In this document: positions 1-7,572 of the stretch, in pieces
Layout of the letters: the number at the start of each line of letters is the position of its first letter
Numbering within the stretch: the stretch's first letter is position 1
Assembly: GCA_027296045.1 (NCBI GenBank)
Contig: JAPUJS010000318.1
Location: forward strand, 1-10,785
DNA length: 10,785 bases
Reading direction: 5' to 3'
From: a bacterium
GTDB taxonomy: Bacteria > Latescibacterota > UBA2968
Made by a program: the position numbers and the translations under genes
The notes under the pieces: generated by a model
The model's database searches: none
Told to the model about the DNA's origin: nothing
Seen by the model: the letters and a program-made list of their open reading frames with translations, nothing else

Positions 1-2
1 AT

Positions 3-203
3 CCGCTGGATGCGTTTGAGGTGACGCTGACGCCCGGAGAAGATGCCCAATTGGTACACATTCATGGACATTCGGGTACGGCAAAGGAGTGGACTTTGCA
101 TAGTCTGACCCCCTGTCCAGACTATGTTGGGGCCGTTGCAATTGAAAGAGAAGGTGTGCAGGTGACGTGTTGGCAATGGGACGAACAGGAGCCGGAGATC
201 TGA
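3..203 (+). CDS. 4'-phosphopantetheinyl transferase (Sfp-type), C-terminal part only
   Basis: The frame is open from the first bases and ends at TGA 201-203, so only the last 66 residues of a longer protein are present. The GTG at 21 is an internal codon, not a start. The visible residues contain PLDAFEVTLTPGEDAQL, then EWTLHSLTPCPDYVGAVAIE, and end near a CWQWD motif. This order (a beta strand with 'PGE', a W-x-L-x-x-L-x-P segment, 'GYVGA-A', then 'CWQW') is typical of the C-terminal end of Sfp-type phosphopantetheinyl transferases. These transfer the 4'-phosphopantetheine arm of CoA to a serine of acyl, peptidyl or aryl carrier proteins. The magnesium-binding and CoA-binding residues lie upstream of the window and cannot be checked. 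The next gene starts 189 bases later, so it is probably a separate transcription unit. The family call rests on a by-eye motif match. Confidence 0.72.
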   Translation, partial: PLDAFEVTLTPGEDAQLVHIHGHSGTAKEWTLHSLTPCPDYVGAVAIEREGVQVTCWQWDEQEPEI

Positions 204-246
204 TCCGGTTTCCACCTGGTCGTGAATCGGACAAGGGTGCGTAATT

Positions 247-269
247 ATTCCACACCATCGGAGTGGAAT
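247..269. repeat. Short inverted repeat between the transferase and the ABC operon
   Basis: ATTCCAC (247-253) and GTGGAAT (263-269) form a perfect 7-bp inverted repeat around a 9-base loop, 44 bases after the upstream stop codon. The following bases are moderately T-rich but hold no clean T run, so a terminator role is weak. An operator for the ABC operon is equally possible. A run of nine A lies just beyond, at 290-298. I found no convincing -35/-10 pair in 204-392; the best -10-like hexamer, TATTAT at 346-351, has no suitable -35. Confidence 0.3.
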
Positions 270-392
270 TTCCTATTGTTATTAGGGTGAAAAAAAAAGT
301 GGAAATCCTGAAACATGTGGGTGGCCCTCTTTGTCGGATAGCATGTATTATTCACACGGTATTGTTGGGAAGGTTTTCTGAAAGTTAGGGCT

Positions 393-2630
393 ATGCAAAA
401 GTTGCTGGAACAACCCCTGAATGGGCTGATGGGTCGAGTGCAAAGCCGATTCCAGGTGGATGAAGAAGAATTGATGCGGGTGGAATCGGACCTGGGGCAC
501 AACGGCCGGTTTGGGACGCAATGGGTGGTGGTTTCCACCGAGCGGATTCTGGTGTTCCCAGATGGGGAATCGAGCGAGCCCATCGAAATTCCGATGGCTG
601 AAGTGATGCTTGCCCGGACCGAAGCCCTGGTTGGCGGTGCCCGTTTGGAGATCTACCGGAAGGACAAACCGACGGTTTACGTGCCCTATTCCAGGACGTT
701 GATCGCCAAGTTTGCCGAAGTGACCCGGGGCATTGAGCAGTTGCGAAAAGGGGAATCGTTTTTTGTCAACGGAGAACTGGAGCGAATCCGGTGTGAAAAA
801 TGCAACCGATTGCTGCCGGAAAAGAACGGAATTTGTCCGGCGTGTATCAACCGCCTGGCGACTCTGGGCCGGATTGCTTCGTATCTCAAGCCCTATCGGG
901 GGCGTACTATTTTGCTGGCTGCGGCATCGGTGTTGACCACAGTGTCGGAACTGTTGCCGCCCCTGGTGACCAAGGCGATTGTCGACAAAGTGCTGGTGCC
1001 GCCCGAAGGTGCAGAGGTGCTTGAAGGTGAAAGTCGGGTTGGGCTTTTGGGGTTGCTGGTACTGGCGCTGGTGGGGGTGCGGCTGGTAACGTGGGGTGCC
1101 GAATGGGTGCATGGGTGGACCATTACATGGTTGTCCGCGCGGGTGACAGCCGACATCCGCAGCCAGCTCTATCGTCGATTGGAATTGCTGTCGCTGCAGT
1201 TTTATGACAAGCGGAAGGTGGGAGCGGTGATGTCCCGGGTGACCAGTGATAGCGGCCGGTTGCAGGATTTCCTGGTAGACGGATTGCCCTATATGGTCAT
1301 CAATGGGCTGATGGTCCTGGGCATTTTGTTCGCCCTCTTTTCTATGAGTTGGCAGCTCGCGGTTCTGGTTCTGATTCCGATTCCCCTGATTCTGATCTGG
1401 GGATCGGTCTTCTACGTTCGGATGCGGCGGTTTTTTACGCGGTGGATGATGGCCTGGTCGGAAGTGATGTCGCGTGTGAATGAGGCCCTGACGGGCATCC
1501 GGGTGGTCAAGGCATTTGCGCAGGAACAGCGGGAAATCGACGTGTTTACGAGGCGTAACGAAAAACTGAATCAGATCGGAATTCAAACGGAAATGAACCG
1601 CGCCTTTTTCTTTACGGTGATGACGTTTTTTACGGGAATAGGTGTTTTGATTGTCTGGTACTTCGGCGGCAAAGAGGTGATTGGAGGCACCCTGACCCTG
1701 GGCACCCTGATGGCTTTTTACAGCTACATGATGCTGCTCTATGGCCCGCTGGAGTGGTTCGGGATGGTCAATTCCTGGATGACCCGTGCTTTTTCCGGGG
1801 CCGAACGGATTTTTGAGATCATCGATACCCAAACGGAAGCCTATCAAGACCCCGATGCGGTCGCCATGCCGAATATGCAGGGGCGCGTGACTTTTAACGA
1901 TGTGACCTTTGGCTATGATAAGAGCAAGCCCGTGTTGCACAATCTCAATCTGGATGTGAAGCCGGGTGAGATGATCGGTCTGGTCGGTAAATCCGGGGTG
2001 GGCAAGACAACGGTCGTGAATCTGATTTGCCGCTTTTACGATGTGGACCGGGGCGAGCTCAAAATTGACGGCGTGAATGTGCAGAATATTCGGTTGGAGG
2101 ATCTGCGCAGCCAAATCGGGATTGTATTGCAAGAACCCTTCTTGTTTTCGGGTTCGATTGCCGAGAATATCAGTTATGGGAAACCCGGATCGACGATTGC
2201 CGAGATCATTAAGGCGGCCAAGGCGGCCAATGCCCACGATTTTATTGTGTCCAAACCAGATGGATACGATACGGTCGTGGGGGAACGCGGCCAGACGCTT
2301 TCTGGCGGGGAACGACAGCGTGTGTCACTTGCCCGGGCGGTTTTGCACAATCCCCGCATCCTGATCTTAGATGAAGCCACGTCGTCTGTGGATGTGCAGA
2401 CCGAAGCAAAAATCCAGGAGGCGATTGCCAGTTTGATCGAGGGACGGACCACCTTTGCCATTGCGCACAGACTTTCGACCCTGCGAAATGCAGACCGGTT
2501 GGCGATTCTCGATGCGGGTCAAATTGTGGAAATGGGGACCCACCAGGAACTGATGGAGCGGGGTGGGGTGTTTGCCAACCTGGTGAAGCTGCAAAAAGAA
2601 GCTTCTGAGATTATCGCGATTCAAGAATAA
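393..2630 (+). CDS. ABC exporter half-transporter with PH-like N-terminus and zinc ribbon (DUF1854-associated), copy 1
   Basis: This 745-residue protein is a type IV ABC exporter half with an unusual N-terminal extension. Residues 1-130 form a PH-like region (QWVVVSTERILVFP, VPYSRTLIAKFAEV). A zinc ribbon follows, with CEKC at 134-137 and CPAC at 148-151. The transmembrane domain spans about 165-460, with helices near 171-190, 217-237, 299-316, 321-343, 405-424 and 432-452. The nucleotide-binding domain from about 498 is complete: Walker A GKSGVGKT 532-539, Q-loop Q580, signature LSGGERQ 636-642, Walker B ILILDE 656-661 and switch histidine H692. It should therefore be catalytically active. 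Family members of this layout occur next to DUF1854 genes and are annotated 'cyanophycin metabolism-associated ABC transporter'; the substrate is not known. The start at 393 gives an N-terminus parallel to the paralogue downstream, although the ribosome binding site is weak. The next gene begins 8 bases after the stop, which implies one operon and a heterodimer. Confidence 0.9.
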   Translation: MQKLLEQPLNGLMGRVQSRFQVDEEELMRVESDLGHNGRFGTQWVVVSTERILVFPDGESSEPIEIPMAEVMLARTEALVGGARLEIYRKDKPTVYVPYSRTLIAKFAEVTRGIEQLRKGESFFVNGELERIRCEKCNRLLPEKNGICPACINRLATLGRIASYLKPYRGRTILLAAASVLTTVSELLPPLVTKAIVDKVLVPPEGAEVLEGESRVGLLGLLVLALVGVRLVTWGAEWVHGWTITWLSARVTADIRSQLYRRLELLSLQFYDKRKVGAVMSRVTSDSGRLQDFLVDGLPYMVINGLMVLGILFALFSMSWQLAVLVLIPIPLILIWGSVFYVRMRRFFTRWMMAWSEVMSRVNEALTGIRVVKAFAQEQREIDVFTRRNEKLNQIGIQTEMNRAFFFTVMTFFTGIGVLIVWYFGGKEVIGGTLTLGTLMAFYSYMMLLYGPLEWFGMVNSWMTRAFSGAERIFEIIDTQTEAYQDPDAVAMPNMQGRVTFNDVTFGYDKSKPVLHNLNLDVKPGEMIGLVGKSGVGKTTVVNLICRFYDVDRGELKIDGVNVQNIRLEDLRSQIGIVLQEPFLFSGSIAENISYGKPGSTIAEIIKAAKAANAHDFIVSKPDGYDTVVGERGQTLSGGERQRVSLARAVLHNPRILILDEATSSVDVQTEAKIQEAIASLIEGRTTFAIAHRLSTLRNADRLAILDAGQIVEMGTHQELMERGGVFANLVKLQKEASEIIAIQE

Positions 2631-2638
2631 ATGGGCAT

Positions 2639-4867
2639 ATGGAAACGGTGAGTATGAATCCTTTTATTGAAACCATGCCGGATGATATGAAGGCCAAGCT
2701 TCAGATCCCGGAAGGTGAAGAGATTTTGATCCAGGTTGCGACAGACCTGGATGACACGCGCGGGTTTGGCCAACAATGGGTGGTTGTGACAGATAAACAG
2801 ATGCTTGTGATTCCTACCAATGGGCAAAACAGGACCATGTCGGTGCCCCTTTCAGAAGTGTCTGAGATCAAGCAGGAAGAACTGGTTGGGTCGGGTTATC
2901 TGGAACTGCGACGCAAAGAAGGGCCTCCTGTTCAGGTACCCTATTCCCGGTCGCTGACGCCCAAATTTGCCGAGGTGTTGGAAGCGCTCCGTCAGTTGAA
3001 GGATGGAGAGGAAGTGACGCTTCCGCAAGAGTTTGAGCGAACCCACTGTGAAGCATGTGGACGGCTGCTGCCTGAGAAAAACGGTATTTGCCCGGTGTGT
3101 CTCAAAAAATGGGTCACGTTCCGCCGGATTGTGGGCTACATGTTCCGGTATCGATGGCGAGTGATCTTGACCATGTTTTTGTCGGTAGTCAGTGCGCTTC
3201 TGGCGCTGTTGCCGCCGCACATCATCCAGCTGATTATTGACGATGTGCTCACGCCCCGCACCGATCAGGGGCTTTTGTTCCAGTATGTAATGATGATGTT
3301 CGGGATCCGGGTGGCGATCTTTCTGGTGGACCTGACGGTGCGATGTGTGGGACGCGCTGTGGGTTTGCGGTCGATTGGAGACGTCCGGGAGGACCTCTAC
3401 CGGCAGTTTCAACTGTTGCCCATCAAGTTTTATGATAAACGGCGGGTGGGGGCACTGGTGTCTCGAATGACCAATGATTCGGATCGGTTGGAAGGGTTGA
3501 TGGTCTACGATTTTTACTATATCCTTTCCAATACACTGCTGTTTTTTGGCATCCTGGCCTTGTTGATGGTGAAGAACTGGGAGTTGACGGTATATGTGCT
3601 GCTGCCCATTCCGTTGATCGTGTTTGCAGGCAGCCGGATTTGGGATCGGATGATCTTACACTGGAGCAAGTGGTCCAGCAAGTGGTCCAAGCTGTATGCC
3701 CAGCTCAACGAATCGATGCACGGGATCCGGGTGGTAAAGGCGTTTGCACAGGAATCGCGCGAAGGCGACCGGTTTGATCACCACAACGAAGAGATGATGC
3801 AGGTCAATGTGGTTGGAGAGCGGACCTGGTTTGTATTTTTTACCATAACCAACTTTTTGATGAGTTTTGGGGTGTTTTTTGTGTGGTTTTTCGGCGGGCA
3901 ACAGATTTTGCAGAAGGAGTTGACGCTGGGCGTGCTGATCGCCTTTATCAGCTACCTCTGGATGCTTTACCAGCCCCTGCGTTGGTTCGGAGATTTCTAC
4001 AATTTCATCTTGAGAGCCCTTGCCGGGGCCGAGCGAATCTTCGAAGTAATTGACTCAACGCCCGAGCCGTTTGACAAGCCCGGTGTCCAGAGAATGCCCC
4101 GGATCAAGGGGGATCTGACGTTTCGGAATGTGTTCTTTGGTTACGATCCCGGAAAACCGGTGTTAAAGGGTGTGGACCTGGAGGTGAAGGCGGGAGAGAT
4201 GATCGGTCTGGTGGGCAAATCGGGCGTGGGAAAATCGACTCTCATCAACCTGGTGTGCAGGTTCTACGACCCGCTCCGGGGCGTGGTGGAAGTGGATGGG
4301 GTGGATATGCGAGATATTCACCTGAACGATTTGCGGAGCCAGATCGGGATGGTGCATCAAGAGCCCTTTCTGTTTGACGGAACCATTGCGGAGAATATTG
4401 CTTATGGAAAGCGGGAGGCCACCTTTGAAGATGTGGTGAGGGCCGCTATTGCGGCCGAGGCGCACGAGTTTGTTGTGCAAAAACCCGATGGATACGATAT
4501 GAAGGTGGGAGAACGGGGCGGTCGGTTGTCTGGGGGGGAAAGACAGCGTATCTCGATTGCCCGGGCGATTCTGCACGATCCCCGAATTCTGATCCTGGAC
4601 GAGGCAACGTCCTCGCTGGATACCCAGACGGAACGGAAGATCCAGCAGGCGATTGCCAGGCTGGTGGAAGGGCGAACCACCTTTGCGATTGCCCATCGGC
4701 TGTCGACGCTTCGAAGTGCAAACCGATTGGTGGTGATAGACGAGGGCAGGGTGGCCGAGGTTGGCACCCACGAAGAGCTCATGGACAGACAGGGTATTTT
4801 CTATCGATTGGTCAAAAAACAACAGGAGACGTCAGCGGTACTTGGCGTTGGCGCCCTGGACGGTTAA
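2639..4867 (+). CDS. ABC exporter half-transporter with PH-like N-terminus and zinc ribbon (DUF1854-associated), copy 2
   Basis: This 742-residue paralogue of the preceding gene has the same domain order. The PH-like region (QWVVVTDKQMLVIP, VPYSRSLTPKFAEV) covers about 1-133. The zinc ribbon has CEAC 137-140 and CPVC 151-154, and the core RLLPEKNGICP is identical in both copies. Six membrane helices lie near 174-193, 213-232, 293-311, 316-334, 397-417 and 425-445. The ATPase domain has Walker A GKSGVGKS 526-533, Q574, LSGGERQ 630-636, Walker B LILDE 651-655 and H686. Both copies keep the catalytic glutamate, so neither looks like a degenerate subunit. The pair is best explained by tandem duplication followed by specialisation into a heterodimer. 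Two starts are possible, 2639 and 2654 (METVSMNPF); neither has a good Shine-Dalgarno sequence, and translation may be coupled to the upstream stop. The DUF1854 gene starts 17 bases after the stop. Confidence 0.9.
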   Translation: METVSMNPFIETMPDDMKAKLQIPEGEEILIQVATDLDDTRGFGQQWVVVTDKQMLVIPTNGQNRTMSVPLSEVSEIKQEELVGSGYLELRRKEGPPVQVPYSRSLTPKFAEVLEALRQLKDGEEVTLPQEFERTHCEACGRLLPEKNGICPVCLKKWVTFRRIVGYMFRYRWRVILTMFLSVVSALLALLPPHIIQLIIDDVLTPRTDQGLLFQYVMMMFGIRVAIFLVDLTVRCVGRAVGLRSIGDVREDLYRQFQLLPIKFYDKRRVGALVSRMTNDSDRLEGLMVYDFYYILSNTLLFFGILALLMVKNWELTVYVLLPIPLIVFAGSRIWDRMILHWSKWSSKWSKLYAQLNESMHGIRVVKAFAQESREGDRFDHHNEEMMQVNVVGERTWFVFFTITNFLMSFGVFFVWFFGGQQILQKELTLGVLIAFISYLWMLYQPLRWFGDFYNFILRALAGAERIFEVIDSTPEPFDKPGVQRMPRIKGDLTFRNVFFGYDPGKPVLKGVDLEVKAGEMIGLVGKSGVGKSTLINLVCRFYDPLRGVVEVDGVDMRDIHLNDLRSQIGMVHQEPFLFDGTIAENIAYGKREATFEDVVRAAIAAEAHEFVVQKPDGYDMKVGERGGRLSGGERQRISIARAILHDPRILILDEATSSLDTQTERKIQQAIARLVEGRTTFAIAHRLSTLRSANRLVVIDEGRVAEVGTHEELMDRQGIFYRLVKKQQETSAVLGVGALDG

Positions 4868-4884
4868 ATGAGAAGGGAAAGAGG

Positions 4885-5466
4885 ATGGCAATTCAGGAAC
4901 AGGAAATGATAATGGAAGAGCAGGACAAGTCCCCTGTAGCGAAAAAAGCGGAGTGGACGCCCACCCCAATTGAGGTGGTCCATCCCGAATCGGTGGACCC
5001 GGGCAAGATCCGGTTGTTTAAAGAGCCGGCCTGGGCGTTGCGGATGACCATTGAAGACGATCGGTCCTATTTGCGGATTAAAGTGACCCTGGCGGCACCT
5101 TTGTCGGAACCGGATCGCTATATCTGTTTTCTGGATGCAAAGGACGAAGTGATCTGTATGGTCACCAATCTGGACGACATGGTGGAATCGTGTCGGCCCT
5201 TTGTGCTGGAAGAACTGGACAGGCGCTATCTGACTGCCCAGGTCAGTCGGGTGCACGCCATTCGAAACGAGTATGGGGTATCGTACTGGGATGTGGAAAC
5301 CGACCGGGGACGGCGAGAGTTTGTGGCCCGGTCGGTAGGCGAACACGCGCAATGGCTCAGCGAGACCCGGCTTATGATTTTTGATGTGGATGGCAATCGA
5401 TTTGAAGTGGCCGATCTGGAGGCCCTGGACAAAAAGAGTCGAGGGTTGATGGATCTGGTGTTGTAG
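4885..5466 (+). CDS. DUF1854 family protein, ABC transporter partner
   Basis: This 193-residue soluble protein has no signal peptide or membrane helix. Residues 1-40 are charged and probably disordered. From about residue 43 it matches the DUF1854 pattern: LFKEPAWALRMTI, then ICFLDAKDEVICMV (80-93), the segment VLEELDRRYLTAQVSRV (107-123), the family hallmark WDVETDRG at 135-142, and the closing LEALDKKSRGLMDLVL. DUF1854 proteins are known mainly as neighbours of ABC exporters of the type encoded just upstream, sometimes beside cyanophycin genes. Their biochemical role is not established. The ATG at 4885 has AAGGG at 4873-4877, seven bases before it; the ATG at 4868 opens a different frame that soon stops. 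Closeness to the two ABC genes and the terminator after it make it the last gene of a three-gene operon. A role as a cytoplasmic regulator or adaptor of the exporter is inference. Confidence 0.85.
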   Translation: MAIQEQEMIMEEQDKSPVAKKAEWTPTPIEVVHPESVDPGKIRLFKEPAWALRMTIEDDRSYLRIKVTLAAPLSEPDRYICFLDAKDEVICMVTNLDDMVESCRPFVLEELDRRYLTAQVSRVHAIRNEYGVSYWDVETDRGRREFVARSVGEHAQWLSETRLMIFDVDGNRFEVADLEALDKKSRGLMDLVL

Positions 5467-5486
5467 AAAACAACATTGAGAACCAG

Positions 5487-5516
5487 AAAAGGCATTCCTT
5501 ATTGGGGTGCCTTTTT
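5487..5516 (+). terminator. Rho-independent terminator of the ABC-ABC-DUF1854 operon
   Basis: GGCATTCC (5491-5498) pairs with GGGGTGCC (5504-5511), including two G-U pairs, around the loop TTATT. The stem is flanked by AAAA before and TTTTTT after, so it can extend further. It begins 20 bases after the DUF1854 stop and separates that operon from the peptidase gene. Confidence 0.8.
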
Positions 5517-5589
5517 TCATGTGGACAAGGGGAAGGTGAAACTTTATTTTCAGAAAAAACATCCTATTGCAGTAATTCAACCTATGGGG

Positions 5590-5611
5590 CTCCGGCTTCA
5601 ACAAGACGGAG
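5590..5611. repeat. Small hairpin in the leader of the peptidase gene
   Basis: CTCCG (5590-5594) pairs with CGGAG (5607-5611). After one G-A mismatch, an inner CTT/AAG stem closes on a CAAC loop. It lies 52 bases before the SppA start codon in a 147-base leader that holds no clear promoter hexamers. A regulatory role is possible but unsupported. Confidence 0.25.
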
Positions 5612-5663
5612 TTTACCATCATCTTCTGCGCAGCAATGCGTGGTTTTTCTGGGAGATTTGACT

Positions 5664-7406
5664 ATGAAACGCAAAATCGGTCGTATGCTGGCCTGGATTG
5701 GGGGAATCACCGTGGGATTGATCGTGCTGGTGATTGTCATTATTGTGGTAGCCGGTGGGAAAGAGGAAGTGCCGGACCAGACGATCTTGAGGATCAATTT
5801 TGAACAGAAAGTGGTAGAATATGTGCCCGATGATCCTATTTCCAAACTGACACAAAAAGATGCGCTGGTGGTTCGGGAGATCGTGGCGGCCCTGGAGCAG
5901 GCATCCCAGGATGAACGCGTGGTGGGGCTGCTGGCCCGGGTGGGTAGATCCCGCATGGGCATGGGGCAGATTCAGGAGGTGAGGGATGCGGTGACGGCCT
6001 TTCGGGAGCGTGGAAAGCCAGCGGTGGCCTATGCCGAGACCTTTGGGGAGTTTGGGGGCGGGAATGGCGGCTATTATCTGGCAACGTCCTTTGATCAGAT
6101 ATATTTACAGCCATCAGGAGATATTGGGCTTACAGGATTTGGAATTGAGCAGCCGTTTCTGAGGGGGACCCTGGAGAAATTGGGGATCGAGCCCCGTATG
6201 GGACAGCGGTATGAGTATAAGAATGCCGCCAATATCTTTATGGAGAAGGCGTATACCGATGCCCACCGTGAGGCCGATCAGACACTCCTACAGGGATGGT
6301 ACAATCAAATGGTTCGAGGAATTGCAGCCTCGCTGGAGACGTCTGAAGACGACGTTCGCGCCCTGATTGACCAGGGACCCATTCTTGGAACCCAGGCGGT
6401 GGATCTGCATCTGGTCGATAGCCTGGCCTATCGAGACGAAGTTTATGACAAGGTGAAGTCCGATTGGGGAGAAGATGCCGAATTCCTGTCTCTGGCCGAA
6501 TACATAGATCGTACAGAAAAGCCGTATGATGATGGCACGGAGGTGGCGCTGATTTATGGCGTGGGTGCCGTCACTCGCGGAGAAAGCGAAGCCGGTTCGA
6601 TGGGATCGGATACGGTGACCAAGGCATTTCGGGATGCGGTGAAAGACGAGGATGTGAAGGCGATTTTGTTCCGTGTGGACAGTCCGGGGGGATCGTATGT
6701 GGCATCGGATGCGATCTGGCGTGAAACGGTGAAAGCCCAGAAGGCCGGCAAGCCGGTGATTGTGTCTATGGGCGATGTGGCGGGATCTGGAGGGTATTTT
6801 GTGGCGATGCACGCCGATAAGATTGTGGCGCAACCGGGCACCATCACCGGGTCGATCGGGGTGCTTGCAGGCAAGTTTTTAACCCAGAACTTCTGGGATA
6901 AGATCGGGCTGAATTGGGACGAGGTTCATGTGGGTAAAAATGCCATGTTCTGGAGCAGTGATCAGGATTTTACGCCCGAACAACAGGCCAAATTCGATGG
7001 GTTTTTGGATCGGGTTTATCAGGATTTCACAGAAAAGGTGGCAGAAGGGCGCAATTTGCCCTGGGAAAAGGTGCACGAGGTTGCGAAAGGGCGGATCTGG
7101 ACGGGAGAAGATGCACTGGAACAGGGCCTGGTGGATGCATTGGGCGGATTCCCGGTTGCCCTGAATCTGGTGCGGGAGGCACTGAAACTGGCGCCGGATG
7201 CCGCTTTAAAGCTGAAGATATTTCCCAAGGAAAAGTCGCTTCTCGAATTGGTGATGGAGAAGGGCCTGATCGGTGTGGATCCGGGAACGATGATGATGGT
7301 CCGGACAATGGAAACGCTCCGGCCCGTGCTGAAACTGGCGCAATCGCTGGGATTCGGCCAGAAGGCGGGAGTTCTGACTATGCCGGGAGGATGGGGAAAC
7401 CGCTGA
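5664..7406 (+). CDS. sppA: SppA-type signal peptide peptidase (long, two-domain form)
   Basis: This 580-residue membrane-anchored serine protease matches the long (67K) SppA form, which degrades leftover signal peptides in the membrane and is a homotetramer in E. coli. One N-terminal membrane helix covers about 10-31. The N-terminal half carries the general-base lysine K186 in YEYKNAANIF, matching E. coli K209 in its GTYKSAVEPF segment. The C-terminal half carries RVDSPGGS (337-344) and the nucleophile S375 in DVAGSGGYFVAMHADKIVAQ, followed by PGTITGSIGV. Both members of the Ser-Lys dyad are therefore present. The length is slightly below the roughly 618 residues of E. coli SppA. The start at 5664 is preferred because GGGAG at 5651-5655 lies eight bases before it and the membrane helix follows at once; an in-frame upstream start at 5502 would lie inside the terminator hairpin. 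The gene appears to be transcribed on its own. Confidence 0.9.
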   Translation: MKRKIGRMLAWIGGITVGLIVLVIVIIVVAGGKEEVPDQTILRINFEQKVVEYVPDDPISKLTQKDALVVREIVAALEQASQDERVVGLLARVGRSRMGMGQIQEVRDAVTAFRERGKPAVAYAETFGEFGGGNGGYYLATSFDQIYLQPSGDIGLTGFGIEQPFLRGTLEKLGIEPRMGQRYEYKNAANIFMEKAYTDAHREADQTLLQGWYNQMVRGIAASLETSEDDVRALIDQGPILGTQAVDLHLVDSLAYRDEVYDKVKSDWGEDAEFLSLAEYIDRTEKPYDDGTEVALIYGVGAVTRGESEAGSMGSDTVTKAFRDAVKDEDVKAILFRVDSPGGSYVASDAIWRETVKAQKAGKPVIVSMGDVAGSGGYFVAMHADKIVAQPGTITGSIGVLAGKFLTQNFWDKIGLNWDEVHVGKNAMFWSSDQDFTPEQQAKFDGFLDRVYQDFTEKVAEGRNLPWEKVHEVAKGRIWTGEDALEQGLVDALGGFPVALNLVREALKLAPDAALKLKIFPKEKSLLELVMEKGLIGVDPGTMMMVRTMETLRPVLKLAQSLGFGQKAGVLTMPGGWGNR

Positions 7407-7408
7407 TC

Positions 7409-7420
7409 GGCCTATAGGCC
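7409..7420. repeat. 12-bp perfect palindrome after sppA
   Basis: GGCCTATAGGCC is fully self-complementary and begins two bases after the sppA stop codon. It is followed by CCCTCA (7419-7424) paired with TGAGGG (7432-7437). Together with the larger hairpin downstream it forms a cluster of GC-rich palindromes in the spacer. No T run follows directly. Confidence 0.4.
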
Positions 7421-7462
7421 CTCACCCCGTCTGAGGGCGCCTGAACGGCAACCCGCAGACTT

Positions 7463-7485
7463 CCCTCTCCCGTGGCGGGAGAGGG
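7463..7485. repeat. REP-like hairpin of the CCCTCTCCC/GGGAGAGGG type
   Basis: CCCTCTCCCG (7463-7472) and CGGGAGAGGG (7476-7485) form a perfect 10-bp stem with a three-base loop. The preceding CCCTCACCCC (7419-7428) and the trailing GGGGCT belong to a pattern found as dispersed intergenic repeats in many bacterial genomes. A run of eight T (7517-7524) starts about 30 bases later, too far for a classic terminator, though the stem may still protect the 3' end of the sppA transcript. Confidence 0.55.
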
Positions 7486-7572
7486 GCTGGGCTTAAGGGG
7501 CTTGGAAATGCAACGGTTTTTTTTGTAACCATTTCCTGTTTTCCGCATCGGAAGGGGGAAAGGCCTTTCGTT

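Noticed and set aside
331..351. TTGTCG and TATTAT as a promoter for the ABC operon
   Set aside because: The spacing is only nine bases, too short for a sigma-70 promoter.
348..2237. 629-codon open frame on the - strand
   Set aside because: It lies entirely antisense to the first ABC gene, whose motifs are intact. Its translation is rich in His, Pro and Gln with no domain signal, as expected of a shadow frame.
5502..5663. 54-codon N-terminal extension of the peptidase from an upstream in-frame ATG
   Set aside because: The extension starts inside the terminator hairpin and would bury the membrane anchor. The ATG at 5664 has a well-placed GGGAG and begins directly before the hydrophobic helix.
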